From UBA2137 sp963740205 (GTDB lineage Bacteria > Pseudomonadota > Alphaproteobacteria > Micavibrionales > Micavibrionaceae): a DNA stretch of 64,000 bases. Shown piece after piece: positions 17,182 through 26,525 of this stretch. The stretch is from contig CAVUDD010000005.1 in NCBI GenBank assembly GCA_963740205.1, positions 434,001 through 498,000 of the forward strand, written 5' to 3'. Made by a program: the position numbers and the translations under genes. The first letter of the stretch is position 1. Each line of letters opens with the position of its first letter. The notes below the pieces were generated by a model. The model saw nothing but the letters and a program-made list of their open reading frames with translations, was not told the origin of the DNA and searched no databases.

Positions 17182-17724
17182 ATGAAAATAAGAGAAGCAG
17201 ACCCCAATAAAGATACTGATGCAATTGCACATATTCATATTGAAGGATGGAAGAGTGCCTATGGTGGAATCATCAATCAGAACTACTTAGACAGTTTATC
17301 TGTTTCGGAGCGTGCGGATAAATGGAAGATATGGCTTGCTGACGAAGAATCTAGTGTTGATATAGCCTTCGTGGATGACAAGCCCGTGGGATTTGTTTCA
17401 TACGGCCGTTTACGTACCCCACCGCCGGGACAATCCGCCATTCGCCCTCTTTATACTGGTGAAATCATGGCTTTATATATTTTGCCTGATTACTGGAGAC
17501 GAGGTGCTGGAACTGCCCTACTGAAACAGGCTTGCGTTAAATTAAAAGATTTTAAACATCAATCCTTATGTCTGTGGGTTCTTGATAAGAATTCTAGAGC
17601 CTGCATTTTCTATGAAAAGATGGGCGGAACACGCATAGGAAAACAATTTATCGAGGTGGGCGGAACGCGCGTAAAAGAGGTGTGTTATGGATGGAGAAAT
17701 ACAGCTGAAATTATTTCTCTGTAG
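17182..17724 (+). CDS. GNAT-family N-acetyltransferase
   Basis: This 180-aa protein has the GNAT fold: MKIREADPNKDTDAIAHIH at the start, IMALYILPDYWRRGAGTALL as the acetyl-CoA-binding motif A (about residues 95-115), and LWVLDKNSRACIFYEKMGG as motif B. Proteins of this pattern acetylate amines in small molecules, antibiotics or protein N-termini; the substrate cannot be predicted. The next gene, a microprotein, starts about 60 bases downstream. Confidence 0.85.
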   Translation: MKIREADPNKDTDAIAHIHIEGWKSAYGGIINQNYLDSLSVSERADKWKIWLADEESSVDIAFVDDKPVGFVSYGRLRTPPPGQSAIRPLYTGEIMALYILPDYWRRGAGTALLKQACVKLKDFKHQSLCLWVLDKNSRACIFYEKMGGTRIGKQFIEVGGTRVKEVCYGWRNTAEIISL

Positions 17725-17787
17725 CGACGGAATTCTTTGCGTCTACAAGGCGTTATAAGGTACAATAAATAATAGAGGTGCGTGATA

Positions 17788-17952
17788 ATGCTTGAATACA
17801 ACGAATATGGATTTCCTGTCCTGCCTAAGAAGCCAAAATCTTGTGGTCGGGACATCTTTGAGCAGAAGGCTGATTTAATTAAGCTTCCTGTCAATTCAAA
17901 GATGCAGGCCTTGGCGGGAAGAGGAATGGGCGACGGCGATCTGACCAACTAG
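17788..17952 (+). CDS. Hypothetical 54-aa microprotein upstream of the SRP RNA
   Basis: ATG at 17788 follows GAGGTG (17774-17779) at good spacing. The product begins MLEYNEYGFPVLPKKPKSCG and ends GMGDGDLTN. It is Pro/Lys/Gly-rich with one cysteine and no membrane segment. It lies between the GNAT gene and the ffs promoter and ends 7 bases before the ffs -35 box. Function unknown. Confidence 0.55.
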   Translation: MLEYNEYGFPVLPKKPKSCGRDIFEQKADLIKLPVNSKMQALAGRGMGDGDLTN

Positions 17953-17958
17953 AAAAGG

Positions 17959-17987
17959 TTGATTTTAGATCGTAAAGTCTCTACAAC
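17959..17987 (+). promoter_or_regulatory. Promoter of the SRP RNA gene
   Basis: TTGATT (17959-17964) and TACAAC (17982-17987) are separated by exactly 17 bases. The predicted transcription start, about 17993, coincides with the 5' end of the SRP RNA helix. Confidence 0.65.
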
Positions 17988-17992
17988 CGACG

Positions 17993-18088
17993 CTGGGAAG
18001 TCGGCGCGGGCGGAGCTTTCGCCAATCCGGTCAGATCCGAAAGGAAGCAGCCGTAACGAATTATCCGGGTCGTGTCCGGCTTCCTTAT
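17993..18088 (+). ncRNA. ffs: Signal recognition particle RNA (4.5S type)
   Basis: The conserved apical domain is present: GGTCAGATCCGAAAGGAAGCAGCC, written here in two parts, GGTCAGATCCG (binding-site side) and AAAGGAAGCAGCC (GNRA-like tetraloop side and symmetric loop). The terminal helix pairs GGAAGTCGG (17996-18004) with CCGGCTTCC (18076-18084) with one G-U pair. The RNA binds Ffh to target nascent membrane and secreted proteins to the translocon. Exact ends are estimated from the helix and promoter. Proximity to dnaX is common in alphaproteobacteria. Confidence 0.93.
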
Positions 18089-18203
18089 TATCCTCTCACT
18101 TTCATCCCCGATATGATTTGTAACGCTCATAAAGTTGTTTTTGTGAGCGACATTTTTGTATACCCTTGTGCAGTAAGTTTAATCAGCTAAGGAATATGAA
18201 ATC

Positions 18204-19311
18204 ATGACAAAAACATTAGTGACGGTTTGTGGAGGTGGAAAAATCGGGCAAACAGTTGCAGCGTTTCTTTCGGATACAGGAGATTACGCAATTCGTGTTC
18301 TTGATCGTGATGACAGCCAATTCAAAAAATTTCAATCTTTGAAAAATACCGAATGCAAGGTTACTGACCTGTCAAACCAGAAGGAACTGGAAGAGGCAGC
18401 AAGGGGAACAGATTTTATTATCTCAACGGCGCCTTTCTCACTAACGACCGTAATTGCGGGGGCAGCACAGTCATTAAATGCCCATTATGTTGACCTTACA
18501 GAAGATGTCGCGGCATCGGACATCGTTCGTAACATTGCTAAGAATGCAAAATCAGCCTTTATTCCACAATCAGGTTTAGCACCTGGTTTTATTTCTATAC
18601 TCGCAAATCATGTTGCCAAGGGATTTGATTCTCTTGACGAAGTCAAAATGCGCGTAGGTGCGCTGGCTAAATTCCCAAACAATGCGTTGAAATATAATCT
18701 TACGTGGTCAACAGCGGGGCTTATCAATGAATATTGTGAGCCATGTAACGCTATAATTGATGGAAAATTTCAAAAAGTGCAACCACTTGAGGGGTACGAA
18801 CACTTCACAATGGATGGTGTTAATTATGAATGTTTTAACACATCGGGGGGTCTTGGAACTCTATGTGAGACATGGGACGGCAAGATCAAAAACCTAAATT
18901 ATAAATCCGTACGTTATCCTGGGCATCTGGATGTTATGCGTTTACTTATCAATGATTTGAAGATGAAGGAAAAGCAGGAAATGCTTATCGAGATTCTGGA
19001 TGATGTAATTCCCTCCACGAAACAAGATGTCATTTTGATATATGTGAGTGCCTCGGGTGAGAAAAATGGCCAATATACGCAAGAAACCCACGCAGTAAAG
19101 GTTTACTCTGGAACTGTTATGAATAAAGAGTGTACTGGCATTCAGATTACAACCGCTGGGGCGGCTTGTGCAGTTATAGATATGGTGAATTCTGGTAAGC
19201 TTCCCCAGTCTGGGTTTCATTAAACAGGAAGATATTTCTTATGAAGATTTTATCGCTAATCGTTTTGGGCGTGTCTATGCACCAGATGAGTTAACCGCGA
19301 AAGCTGTATAA
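18204..19311 (+). CDS. Saccharopine dehydrogenase-family protein, frameshifted near its C-terminus
   Basis: The N-terminal Rossmann fold (TVCGGGKIGQTVAAFL) binds NAD(P). The mid-section APGFISILANH and the dimerisation/substrate domain are typical of saccharopine dehydrogenase/lysine-ketoglutarate reductase-like proteins. The open frame stops at 19223 after LPQSGFH, but the next frame continues with IKQEDISYEDFIANRFGR and ends at 19311, a natural C-terminus for this family. Deleting one base of TTTCATTAA (19216-19224) joins them as GFIKQED. The exact reaction (lysine metabolism or an amino-acid dehydrogenase) is not determinable. The gene sits between ffs and dnaX. Confidence 0.82.
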
Positions 19312-19373
19312 ATTGGGAATGTCTTTCAGGACTCCCCTTGTTATAACTCGCGATACCTTGTAAAAATTAAGAC

Positions 19374-21083
19374 ATGTCACAGACCGATTCCGTTAAAAAA
19401 GAAGAACCTTACCGCGTTCTTGCGCGTAAATACCGACCCAGCGGTTTTGATGAACTTATTGGTCAAGAGGCACTTGTTCGTACTCTCAAGAATGCCATTG
19501 ATTCAGGCCGTATAGCGCATGCTTTTATGCTTACAGGTATTCGTGGGACAGGAAAAACAACAACCGCACGCATTATTGCCAAGGCAATCAACTATGTTGG
19601 TCCAGATGGTAAGGGGCAACCTACTACTGGCTCTACTGATGATTGTGCTTTATGTAAGGCTATTACAGATGACAGGCATCCTGACGTTATAGAGATGGAT
19701 GCCGCAAGTCGTACGGGCGTCGATGATATACGTGATATAATAGACGGAGTTCGTTATGCACCGTCAGAGGCACGATACAAGGTTTATATTATTGATGAGG
19801 TTCACATGTTGTCAAAGAACGCCTTTAATGCGTTGTTGAAGACACTTGAGGAACCTCCTGAGCACGTTAAATTTATTTTTGCGACAACCGAAATTCGAAA
19901 AGTCCCTATCACAATTCTTTCACGTTGCCAGAGGTTTGATTTGCGGCGTGTGTCACAAGATGAACTCGAGTCACATTACAAGAATATTTGTGACAAAGAG
20001 GGCGTTAAGGCTGATGATGAAGCCATAGCCATGATTGCACGAAGTGCTGATGGTTCTGTACGTGACGGCTTAAGCCTTCTCGATCAGGCTATCTCGTTAG
20101 CTGATGGTAAGATTACAGTCGAACAAGTTAAAGCCATGTTGGGTTTAAATGATCGTGGTATGACACTTGCGTTACTCAAAGCTGCTCTTTCGGGTAATAG
20201 CGAAGAAGCATTAAATATCCTTGGTGATTTCTATGAAAAAGGGCAGGATCCTATTGCCCTTATTCAGGATTTAACAGAAACAACACACGCGCTAACGAAA
20301 CTCAAAGCTGCTCCAAAAGCGAAACGCACAGTTGCTCCGAATATGACTGAAGAAGAGTTGCACGCAACATCTGAGTTATCTTCTTCTTTGACTATTCCTG
20401 TTCTTGGTAAGGCATGGCAGATTTTATTGAATGGTACGGGTGAGACAGTAAGTTCTTCAAATCCGCAGTCGGTTTTGGAAATGGTTATTATTCGCCTTTG
20501 CTATGCAGCCAATTTACCAGACCCCAGCGATCTTATTAAAAAATTGAAAAGTGGCAATCAAAACGCTACTCCCTCATCTGGTTCGTCTCCTGCATCTAAG
20601 TCTTCTGTAGGTTCGCAATCTGTTTCAACCTCGATCACTTCGAGTGGTGCTGGGCAAGCGACCATTACAGTCGCCCAAAGCGACACAGAAATAAATACGG
20701 TTGCTAATGCTAATTTGCGAACGCTTGAAGACATAGCGGAATTGATGGAAGTAAACGGCGCTTTGAAGCTTTCTGCTGAATTAGAAAGATTTGTACAATT
20801 TATAGCACTCAAAGAACGCGCCCTTGAAATAGCTCTTGTGGAAGGCGCATCCCAAGCTTTACCCTCACAAATTTCAAAATTCCTAAGCGATGCTACAGGA
20901 CAGCGTTGGGTGATATCTGTTGGAAGCCAAGACCGTGGTGAACCAACTTTATATGAAAAGCGCAAGCAACGTGAAGAACAAGCAATGCAGGATATCCTTG
21001 ATAATCCTATGGTTAAGACTGTTATGGAGGCCTTTCCTGGCGCAGAGATAATAGAAATTAAGGCTCAAGATAAGGAGAACTAA
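19374..21083 (+). CDS. dnaX: DNA polymerase III subunits gamma/tau
   Basis: DnaX is the clamp-loader ATPase of the replicative polymerase. Residues 10-230 form the AAA+ module with P-loop GIRGTGKT (55-62), sensor/Walker B VYIIDEVHMLSKNAFNALLK and TILSRCQRFDLRR (arginine finger). A Ser/Thr-rich linker at about 400-445 precedes a C-terminal tau-like domain. Only CALC (two cysteines) of the usual four zinc ligands is visible after the P-loop; the upstream pair is replaced by a Gly/Thr-rich stretch. I see no obvious programmed frameshift heptamer. It is followed 4 bases later by ybaB. Confidence 0.95.
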   Translation: MSQTDSVKKEEPYRVLARKYRPSGFDELIGQEALVRTLKNAIDSGRIAHAFMLTGIRGTGKTTTARIIAKAINYVGPDGKGQPTTGSTDDCALCKAITDDRHPDVIEMDAASRTGVDDIRDIIDGVRYAPSEARYKVYIIDEVHMLSKNAFNALLKTLEEPPEHVKFIFATTEIRKVPITILSRCQRFDLRRVSQDELESHYKNICDKEGVKADDEAIAMIARSADGSVRDGLSLLDQAISLADGKITVEQVKAMLGLNDRGMTLALLKAALSGNSEEALNILGDFYEKGQDPIALIQDLTETTHALTKLKAAPKAKRTVAPNMTEEELHATSELSSSLTIPVLGKAWQILLNGTGETVSSSNPQSVLEMVIIRLCYAANLPDPSDLIKKLKSGNQNATPSSGSSPASKSSVGSQSVSTSITSSGAGQATITVAQSDTEINTVANANLRTLEDIAELMEVNGALKLSAELERFVQFIALKERALEIALVEGASQALPSQISKFLSDATGQRWVISVGSQDRGEPTLYEKRKQREEQAMQDILDNPMVKTVMEAFPGAEIIEIKAQDKEN

Positions 21084-21087
21084 GCCC

Positions 21088-21417
21088 ATGTTAAATATGC
21101 AGAATTTAATGAAAAAAGCCCAAGACATGCAAAAGAAAATGGCTGAGCTTCAAGAGGAATTAGGTGAGCTTGAGGTTGATGGTACGTCTGGTGGCGGTAT
21201 GGTCAAAGTTCAAATGACGTGCAAAGGCAAGGTTAAAGCCCTTAAAGTCGATTCTTCAATCGTTAATGCTGATGAGGCAGAGATGATGGAAGATCTGATT
21301 GTTGCAGCCCTGAACGATGCGCGCCAAAAAGCAGACGAGAAAATGGCAACAGAAACGCAAAAAGCCATGAGCGAAATGGGTCTACCCGCCGATGCCATGG
21401 GTAGTTTGCCGTTCTAA
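21088..21417 (+). CDS. YbaB/EbfC nucleoid-associated protein
   Basis: The 109-aa product is a small DNA-binding dimer, typically encoded directly after dnaX. The N-terminal coiled helix MLNMQNLMKKAQDMQKKMAE is followed by VKVQMTCKGKVKALKVD and a C-terminal helix. recR, the usual third gene of this cluster, is not next; a membrane exporter gene follows instead. Confidence 0.92.
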   Translation: MLNMQNLMKKAQDMQKKMAELQEELGELEVDGTSGGGMVKVQMTCKGKVKALKVDSSIVNADEAEMMEDLIVAALNDARQKADEKMATETQKAMSEMGLPADAMGSLPF

Positions 21418-21423
21418 GCCTGA

Positions 21424-22608
21424 ATGTTACCTGTCCTTTCAGTATATAAGCCCGAATCGATATCTAATATTTGGAAATACGGTGTTTTATTATGCCTGAT
21501 TTCACTTATATTATTTGGCTATGATGTATTTGGTGGTCTAGGAAATCTGATTGCGTCATCCCTTGCGGATGCCTTTATTCAAGTCACTAGTTTTGTTGCC
21601 TTAACATTGTATCTTTTTGATACGCTGGAGAGGCGCTTTAAAATTAATCCCGCAAAGCTGTTGCAACGCCACCCTAATTTACAACCCTTTATTGCTGCTT
21701 GCCTGGGCGCGCTCCCTGGATGTGGAGGCGCAATCATTGTCATTACCCAATTTGTAATAGGCCGCATTGGTTTTGGGGGCATGGTGTCGGTTCTTACCTC
21801 AACAATGGGGGATGCAGCCTTTTTGCTTTTAGCGCGTGATCCCCAAGCCGCAATATTAGTTTTTAGTATATCCATTGTCGCTGGAACTATTGCAGGTACT
21901 GTAGTTGATAAAATACATGGACGGGATTTCCTAAAGGCATCTCTAACTACATGGGATGATTTTCGTGTACGTTGCGGTACGATTGCTAATTATAAGAAGC
22001 GTGAAATATCTGTATGGTATGGTCTTGTATCTATTGCAGTTGTTTTTGGTATAGCAACGGCATTCCAAATTGATACAGATAAGTGGTTTGGAAGTTTCGC
22101 AAAATACGAGCCAACAAAATGGTTTGGATGTATAGGTGCGTTATACTGTCTTTTACTTTGGGCGCGTACAAAACGTAAAATGGTATCTCTTGTCAATCTG
22201 GCTGCGCATCCAGCCTGCAAAACACGGGTGAAATGGTACAACCGAATTATACTCGATACGACCTTTGTAACGTCATGGGTTATTGTAGCTTTCCTCTCTT
22301 TTGAAATACTTATCCATATGACAGGCTTTAATCTAGAGCATCTGTTTGATGTTGCAGCGCCCCTTGTTCCTCTTATTGCTGTATTGATAGGATTTATTCC
22401 AGGCTGTGGTCCGCAAGTTATACTGACAACATTATATCTAACAGGTATTGCACCGTTTTCCGCGCAAATAGGAAATGCCATAAGTAACGATGGTGATGCT
22501 CTGTTCCCTGCAATTGCTCTGGCACCTAAGGCCGCATTATTAGCAACACTATACACCTCCATACCAGCGTTGATAATTGCTTATGGCTGGTTCTTTTTAT
22601 TCGAATAA
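21424..22608 (+). CDS. Putative 10-TM metal exporter (ArsP_2-like family)
   Basis: This 394-aa polytopic membrane protein has two internally repeated halves. Each carries a Pro-Gly-Cys-Gly signature: GALPGCGGA at about 95-103 and GFIPGCGPQ at about 323-331. Each is followed by a Gly/Asn/Asp motif (STMGDAAFLLLA and AISNDGDALFPA). This pattern matches the putative heavy-metal or manganese exporter family described as 10-TM. The cysteines are plausible metal ligands. The gene starts 6 bases after ybaB, in the place often held by recR. Substrate unknown. Confidence 0.75.
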   Translation: MLPVLSVYKPESISNIWKYGVLLCLISLILFGYDVFGGLGNLIASSLADAFIQVTSFVALTLYLFDTLERRFKINPAKLLQRHPNLQPFIAACLGALPGCGGAIIVITQFVIGRIGFGGMVSVLTSTMGDAAFLLLARDPQAAILVFSISIVAGTIAGTVVDKIHGRDFLKASLTTWDDFRVRCGTIANYKKREISVWYGLVSIAVVFGIATAFQIDTDKWFGSFAKYEPTKWFGCIGALYCLLLWARTKRKMVSLVNLAAHPACKTRVKWYNRIILDTTFVTSWVIVAFLSFEILIHMTGFNLEHLFDVAAPLVPLIAVLIGFIPGCGPQVILTTLYLTGIAPFSAQIGNAISNDGDALFPAIALAPKAALLATLYTSIPALIIAYGWFFLFE

Positions 22609-22617
22609 AGGAAATTT

Positions 22618-23407
22618 ATGAAGATTGTGACATGGAATATTAACTCTGTACGTCTACGTGCTCCAATTGTCCTGAAGGTCATGGAGGAGTGGAAGCCCGA
22701 TGTAGTTTGCCTGCAGGAAACCAAAACACCCGATGAGCATTTCCCTCATGAGGTGTTTGAAAGTGCAGGATATAAATACAGACACGTACAGGGTATGAAG
22801 AGCTATAACGGTGTTTGTATTCTCTCAAAACAGCCCTTTATAAAAACGGATATCCATCACCGTTGTGGCAAAGAAGATTGCCGCCATATAGGCGTTTCCT
22901 TCAAGGACTTTGATCTACATAATCTTTACATACCCGCTGGTGGTGATGAGCCCAACCCTGAAGTCAATGAGAAGTTTAAACATAAGCTTGATTTCGTAGA
23001 TGAGATGACCCAATGGTTTGTGCAAGCAATACAACAAAAATAAAGTCGGTAGTCGCGGTCGGCGACTTTAATATTGCCCCATATGAACATGATGTTTGGT
23101 CACATAAACAACTTTTAAATGTTGTATCACATACACCACCCGAAACGTTAGGTTTGGAAAAAATGCGCCAAAGTTTGGAGTTCATGACACAGCACGCCAC
23201 TTTATTCCAATGGAAGAAAAGACCTATAGTTGGTGGTCTTACAGAAATCGTGATTGGCGAAAGTCAAACCGTGGGCGCAGATTGGATCATATCTGGGTGA
23301 CGCAGCCTTTAAAACCAAGGCTTAAATCTTATAAAACAATGGAAGTCGCCCGTGACTGGGAAAAACCTTCGGATCATATCCCAATAATGATTGAATTAGT
23401 TAACTAG
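22618..23407 (+). CDS. xth: Exodeoxyribonuclease III, with two frameshifts
   Basis: This is a Mg-dependent AP endonuclease and 3'-exonuclease for base-excision repair. Frame 1 (22618-23043) begins MKIVTWNINSVR and carries CLQETK and YNGVCILSK. The second part (about 23040-23205) carries VGDFNIAPYEHDVWSHKQLL. The third (23210-23407) carries TYSWWSYRNRDW, GRRLDHIWV and DHIPIMIEL. All catalytic segments are present in order, and each junction is explained by loss of one base, near 23035 and near 23208. The repaired length of about 263 aa is normal. Sequence error is likely but unproven. The 3' end overlaps the convergent peptidase gene by 12 bases. Confidence 0.87.
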
Positions 23408-24622
23408 TGCTAGTCGAAACTGAGATAGATCGTTACGTTCGGCTTGCGCCAAAGTCATAGAAGGTCTTTGTGAGGAACAGAAATTTTCGAAATTAATTGA
23501 TGAGGATACTGAAATAAATCTATCAGCCAAATCTGCGTTCGCCGACCTTCCGTCTCCACCCAATATAGTTAGATTCATTCTATAATTATGGCTTATATCT
23601 ATAGTTCCGCTCTCAGTATAGCCCGCCAGCTGTAATGTCCCGGTTTTTATTCTTGCTGATTTAGGGTGACGCCGTACAATATGACTAGTATGGTCATTAT
23701 TACCCGTTAAAGCACGTGGAAAAGCAACTTGACTACTACCCATTGCTAGGCGAAAAGTCCTTGGGAAGTCTCTTTCAAAGGCCTCTATCAATTTATTGAA
23801 GTCTTGTGCATTAGTATAATTTCCATTATCACCCGTCACGTTCACAAAGCCAGTGCTATTCATGCCCAAATGTTGTGCCACTTGATTCATTCTATTTACA
23901 AATTGTGCGAGCACCATTTCGTCAGTACCCTCCCATCCAAGCGCTCTTCCTGCTGATATTGCTATTGCAGATGGAAGAATACCATCCGATCTTGTACCTA
24001 TTCCTTTAAGTGCAAAGTACATTGATATGTTATCAACCTGACCATTTTCTAAGCTATCAAATGATTTAAGATCCTCAGCATCGCTTATTGCTGTTCTGGT
24101 TATTTCAATATTTGTACCTAAATTAAAATCTATATTTTCTTGAGCCATAATTAGGGCAGTGACATACATTGTAGCTACTTTAGTTATTGAGGCTGGGGCA
24201 GCAAGTTCTTCTGCGTCTTGGGCTAAGAAAGGAGTGTTCTGGCAGCTGCTATTTTCTCCACCAGTAATAGAAACTACATATCTCAATGGTGGGTCAGTTC
24301 TGTTTGTAAAATTGACTACATCGTGAGGCAGCTCCACATATTCATCATTATATAAAATTGAAGAGGGAACTGAGAAACTGGATTCCTGAATGTCGTCCTC
24401 ATAAGTAACAATAAGTTCTAAATCCAAGCCTAAAGCGTCAATATCAGATTGTGTGGGAATTGAAGATACTTGTGATGCAGTTTCCACGGAAGGAACAGGT
24501 GAACAACTTAGAAGAGCACCTATAAGACTGCTTTTTATAAAAGCTCTTTCGAGAGAAAAGCGAGAGGCTGGCCTAAAGCCAACCTGATCTTTGCGTCTTA
24601 ATGTGTAGTGTGCGTCTGACAC
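23396..24622 (-). CDS. S11-family D-Ala-D-Ala carboxypeptidase-like lipoprotein
   Basis: The 408-aa product has an N-terminal basic segment, then IKSSLIGALLSC, a plausible lipobox with Cys40. The penicillin-binding fold follows: SITK (Ser145 nucleophile, Lys148) and KTGTLQLAGYTESG (from about Lys326). The second motif, normally S-x-N, reads SAIAISAGRAL, with Ile where Asn is expected. S11 enzymes trim peptidoglycan stem peptides; loss of that Asn could weaken or alter activity. The long N-terminus before the lipobox is unusual, but no later Met gives a better start. Confidence 0.75.
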   Translation of the reverse strand: MSDAHYTLRRKDQVGFRPASRFSLERAFIKSSLIGALLSCSPVPSVETASQVSSIPTQSDIDALGLDLELIVTYEDDIQESSFSVPSSILYNDEYVELPHDVVNFTNRTDPPLRYVVSITGGENSSCQNTPFLAQDAEELAAPASITKVATMYVTALIMAQENIDFNLGTNIEITRTAISDAEDLKSFDSLENGQVDNISMYFALKGIGTRSDGILPSAIAISAGRALGWEGTDEMVLAQFVNRMNQVAQHLGMNSTGFVNVTGDNGNYTNAQDFNKLIEAFERDFPRTFRLAMGSSQVAFPRALTGNNDHTSHIVRRHPKSARIKTGTLQLAGYTESGTIDISHNYRMNLTILGGDGRSANADLADRFISVSSSINFENFCSSQRPSMTLAQAERNDLSQFRLALVN

Positions 24623-24720
24623 GTAAATAATCCCCTTTTTTTAACAAGGGGTATTATTACACGAAATATTAAATTATGTCAAATATTATAATATATTGTA
24701 TATATTTATCAATGTGTTAT

Positions 24721-25911
24721 CTAAGGTGCGCTTGCGGCATTTTCACGATTTGTGAAGATGCGCCAAAGTGCAAAACTTATTGCACCACCTAACAAACACC
24801 ATAACCCTATTGCGGTAAGGGAGTAGCTTATACCTGAGCTTTCCTCCAGAAATCCAGATAAAAGACCCAATGGTATAAACGCCAAACTTATAAGAAAACC
24901 AAATGCAGAAAGCGTGGTTGCGCGTCTGTGTGAGCCTACTTCTTTGTTAATTAGATACTGGAATTGAGGCATACAGGCACCAAAAGTCAGTGAGCCGAAA
25001 AGAATAAAGACTATCGAAATAATTGGTGTTATGGTCGCCGCAACAAATGCTCCTGTACTTAATATAATAAATGAACCTAATAAAAATGTACGTGCATTAA
25101 GTTTGGCAAAAACTCTATGCCCGAATTGACCACCAATACCACCTAATATAAATCCAATGGCAGATAATACACCAAAATAGACCTCCGATATTCCAAGCTC
25201 TAAATAGAGTGGTTGTTGTGCCCAAAGCAGTTGTTTGGTCGAGCTAAAGACAAATACACCAATAAATATGGTCGCTGCGAGGCGTTTGTGCCCATGCAGG
25301 CAATAACGTACAGTTTCCCAAATATCCAGGAATGGATTTGTTTCTGCAGTTTTGAGGTGCCTCTCAGGTTCCTTCATTAACAAAACAGGAATAAAGGAAA
25401 GTGTTATCATCACAATTTCCAAATATAGTGGTAACTTCCAATGATAAGAGTAGGCAAACCCACCTATTACACAACCAATGGCAACAGCATAAAGGCCTAG
25501 GCCGTGCCTGCGTCCTTCCCATTTGCCGTATTCTTTTTCCCTGCCCTGTGCGCTAAGTGAATCATACATCAAAGCAGATAATGTTCCTGAATTCATGGCC
25601 ACCATAATGCCTAAGACACCTTGGGCAATAAGTGTGTCGGCAAGAGAATCGGCAGTTACAAGAAGGGTGTATCCAACAAGCCCAGCAAGGGTAGCAATGA
25701 TAATCGAGCCTTTCCTGCTCCATCTGTCTGCAAGATAACCGCTGGGTACTTCTGCAAGAATAAGAACTGTGGCAAATAAAGCTTCACCCAGCATGAAGTC
25801 TTTAAAACTTAGGCCTATGTCACGGTAATACAGCACAATAATGGGTAAGAAAAAAACCAACCCGACCATAAAGGTATAAATTACTAGGTATAGTGGGGTT
25901 CTATCCTGCAT
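24721..25911 (-). CDS. MFS transporter
   Basis: This 396-aa protein has 12 predicted membrane helices. The MFS signature between helices 2 and 3 reads GYLADRWSRKGSI (G-x-L-a-D-r-x-g-r-k-x-x-l pattern). The second half contains a weaker copy (GQFGHRVFAK). A drug- or sugar-efflux type is suggested by size, but the substrate cannot be inferred. It stands 6 bases downstream (in the leftward direction) of the broken GNAT gene, so it may be read from the same transcript as the two acetyltransferase genes. Confidence 0.87.
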   Translation of the reverse strand: MQDRTPLYLVIYTFMVGLVFFLPIIVLYYRDIGLSFKDFMLGEALFATVLILAEVPSGYLADRWSRKGSIIIATLAGLVGYTLLVTADSLADTLIAQGVLGIMVAMNSGTLSALMYDSLSAQGREKEYGKWEGRRHGLGLYAVAIGCVIGGFAYSYHWKLPLYLEIVMITLSFIPVLLMKEPERHLKTAETNPFLDIWETVRYCLHGHKRLAATIFIGVFVFSSTKQLLWAQQPLYLELGISEVYFGVLSAIGFILGGIGGQFGHRVFAKLNARTFLLGSFIILSTGAFVAATITPIISIVFILFGSLTFGACMPQFQYLINKEVGSHRRATTLSAFGFLISLAFIPLGLLSGFLEESSGISYSLTAIGLWCLLGGAISFALWRIFTNRENAASAP

Positions 25912-25917
25912 TACTAT

Positions 25918-26525
25918 TTAGCCCCAGCTTACGTCTAGATCAGGTAATTTGTGAGGGCTTTTCATTGTGTAATGATGTTCATCTAATAAATGATTGTCAT
26001 GAAAGCTGCGATGTCCATTGTCTTCTGTACGCACAAAACTAAAACCAAGTTTTTCAATTATATGCTTACTAGCTTCATTACCGTTAAAGTAAGAAATGGT
26101 CATTTCGTTTACGCCGAATGAACCAAAGCCATATCGAATGATTGCATTCGTTGCTTCTGTTGTAAGACCTTGTCCTTCATACTCGGGATTACACCAATAG
26201 CCAGTGGAATAAACACCTTCATTTTGACCATTTTTGTGAATTCCTGATGCAACGACAAAATCTTGAGTGATTCTATGGAACGCGCATCAGGAATAGATTA
26301 TCCTTATCTGTACCAACAGCCTCAATATGTTCTTACGAGTTTCTCTGGTCCTTTCTGATCGTCAGAAGACCAACTCATCCATTTCTGTAATTCAGTCCAT
26401 GCTGCAAGTTTTGCCTCTTGAATCTTATCAAGATCATCCAGAGTTGGAGGTCTAACCAAAAGTCGAGGAGTTGTAATTGCGATATCAAGCATATCTACCT
26501 CGCAGTTTGAAAGCGTGGGTTCCAT
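25918..26525 (-). pseudogene. RimJ/RimL-type GNAT acetyltransferase, broken by two frameshifts
   Basis: Piece one (26525 to about 26330) reads ITTPRLLVRPPTLDDLDKIQ, the usual RimJ/RimL start. A middle piece (about 26330-26275) reads HIEAVGTDKDNLFLMRVP in a second frame. The last piece (about 26275-25918) reads FVVASGIHKNGQ, YSTGYWCNPEYEGQGLTTEA (motif A) and NEASKHIIEKLGFSFV (motif B). All parts of a full GNAT domain are present in order, so either two single-base errors or recent decay explains it. Its start overlaps the end of the upstream GNAT gene by 31 bases. Confidence 0.78.

Noticed and set aside
21990..22562. 190-aa frame opposite the 10-TM exporter gene
   Set aside because: It is a mirror of a conserved membrane-protein frame; composition is what an antisense frame of such a gene would give.
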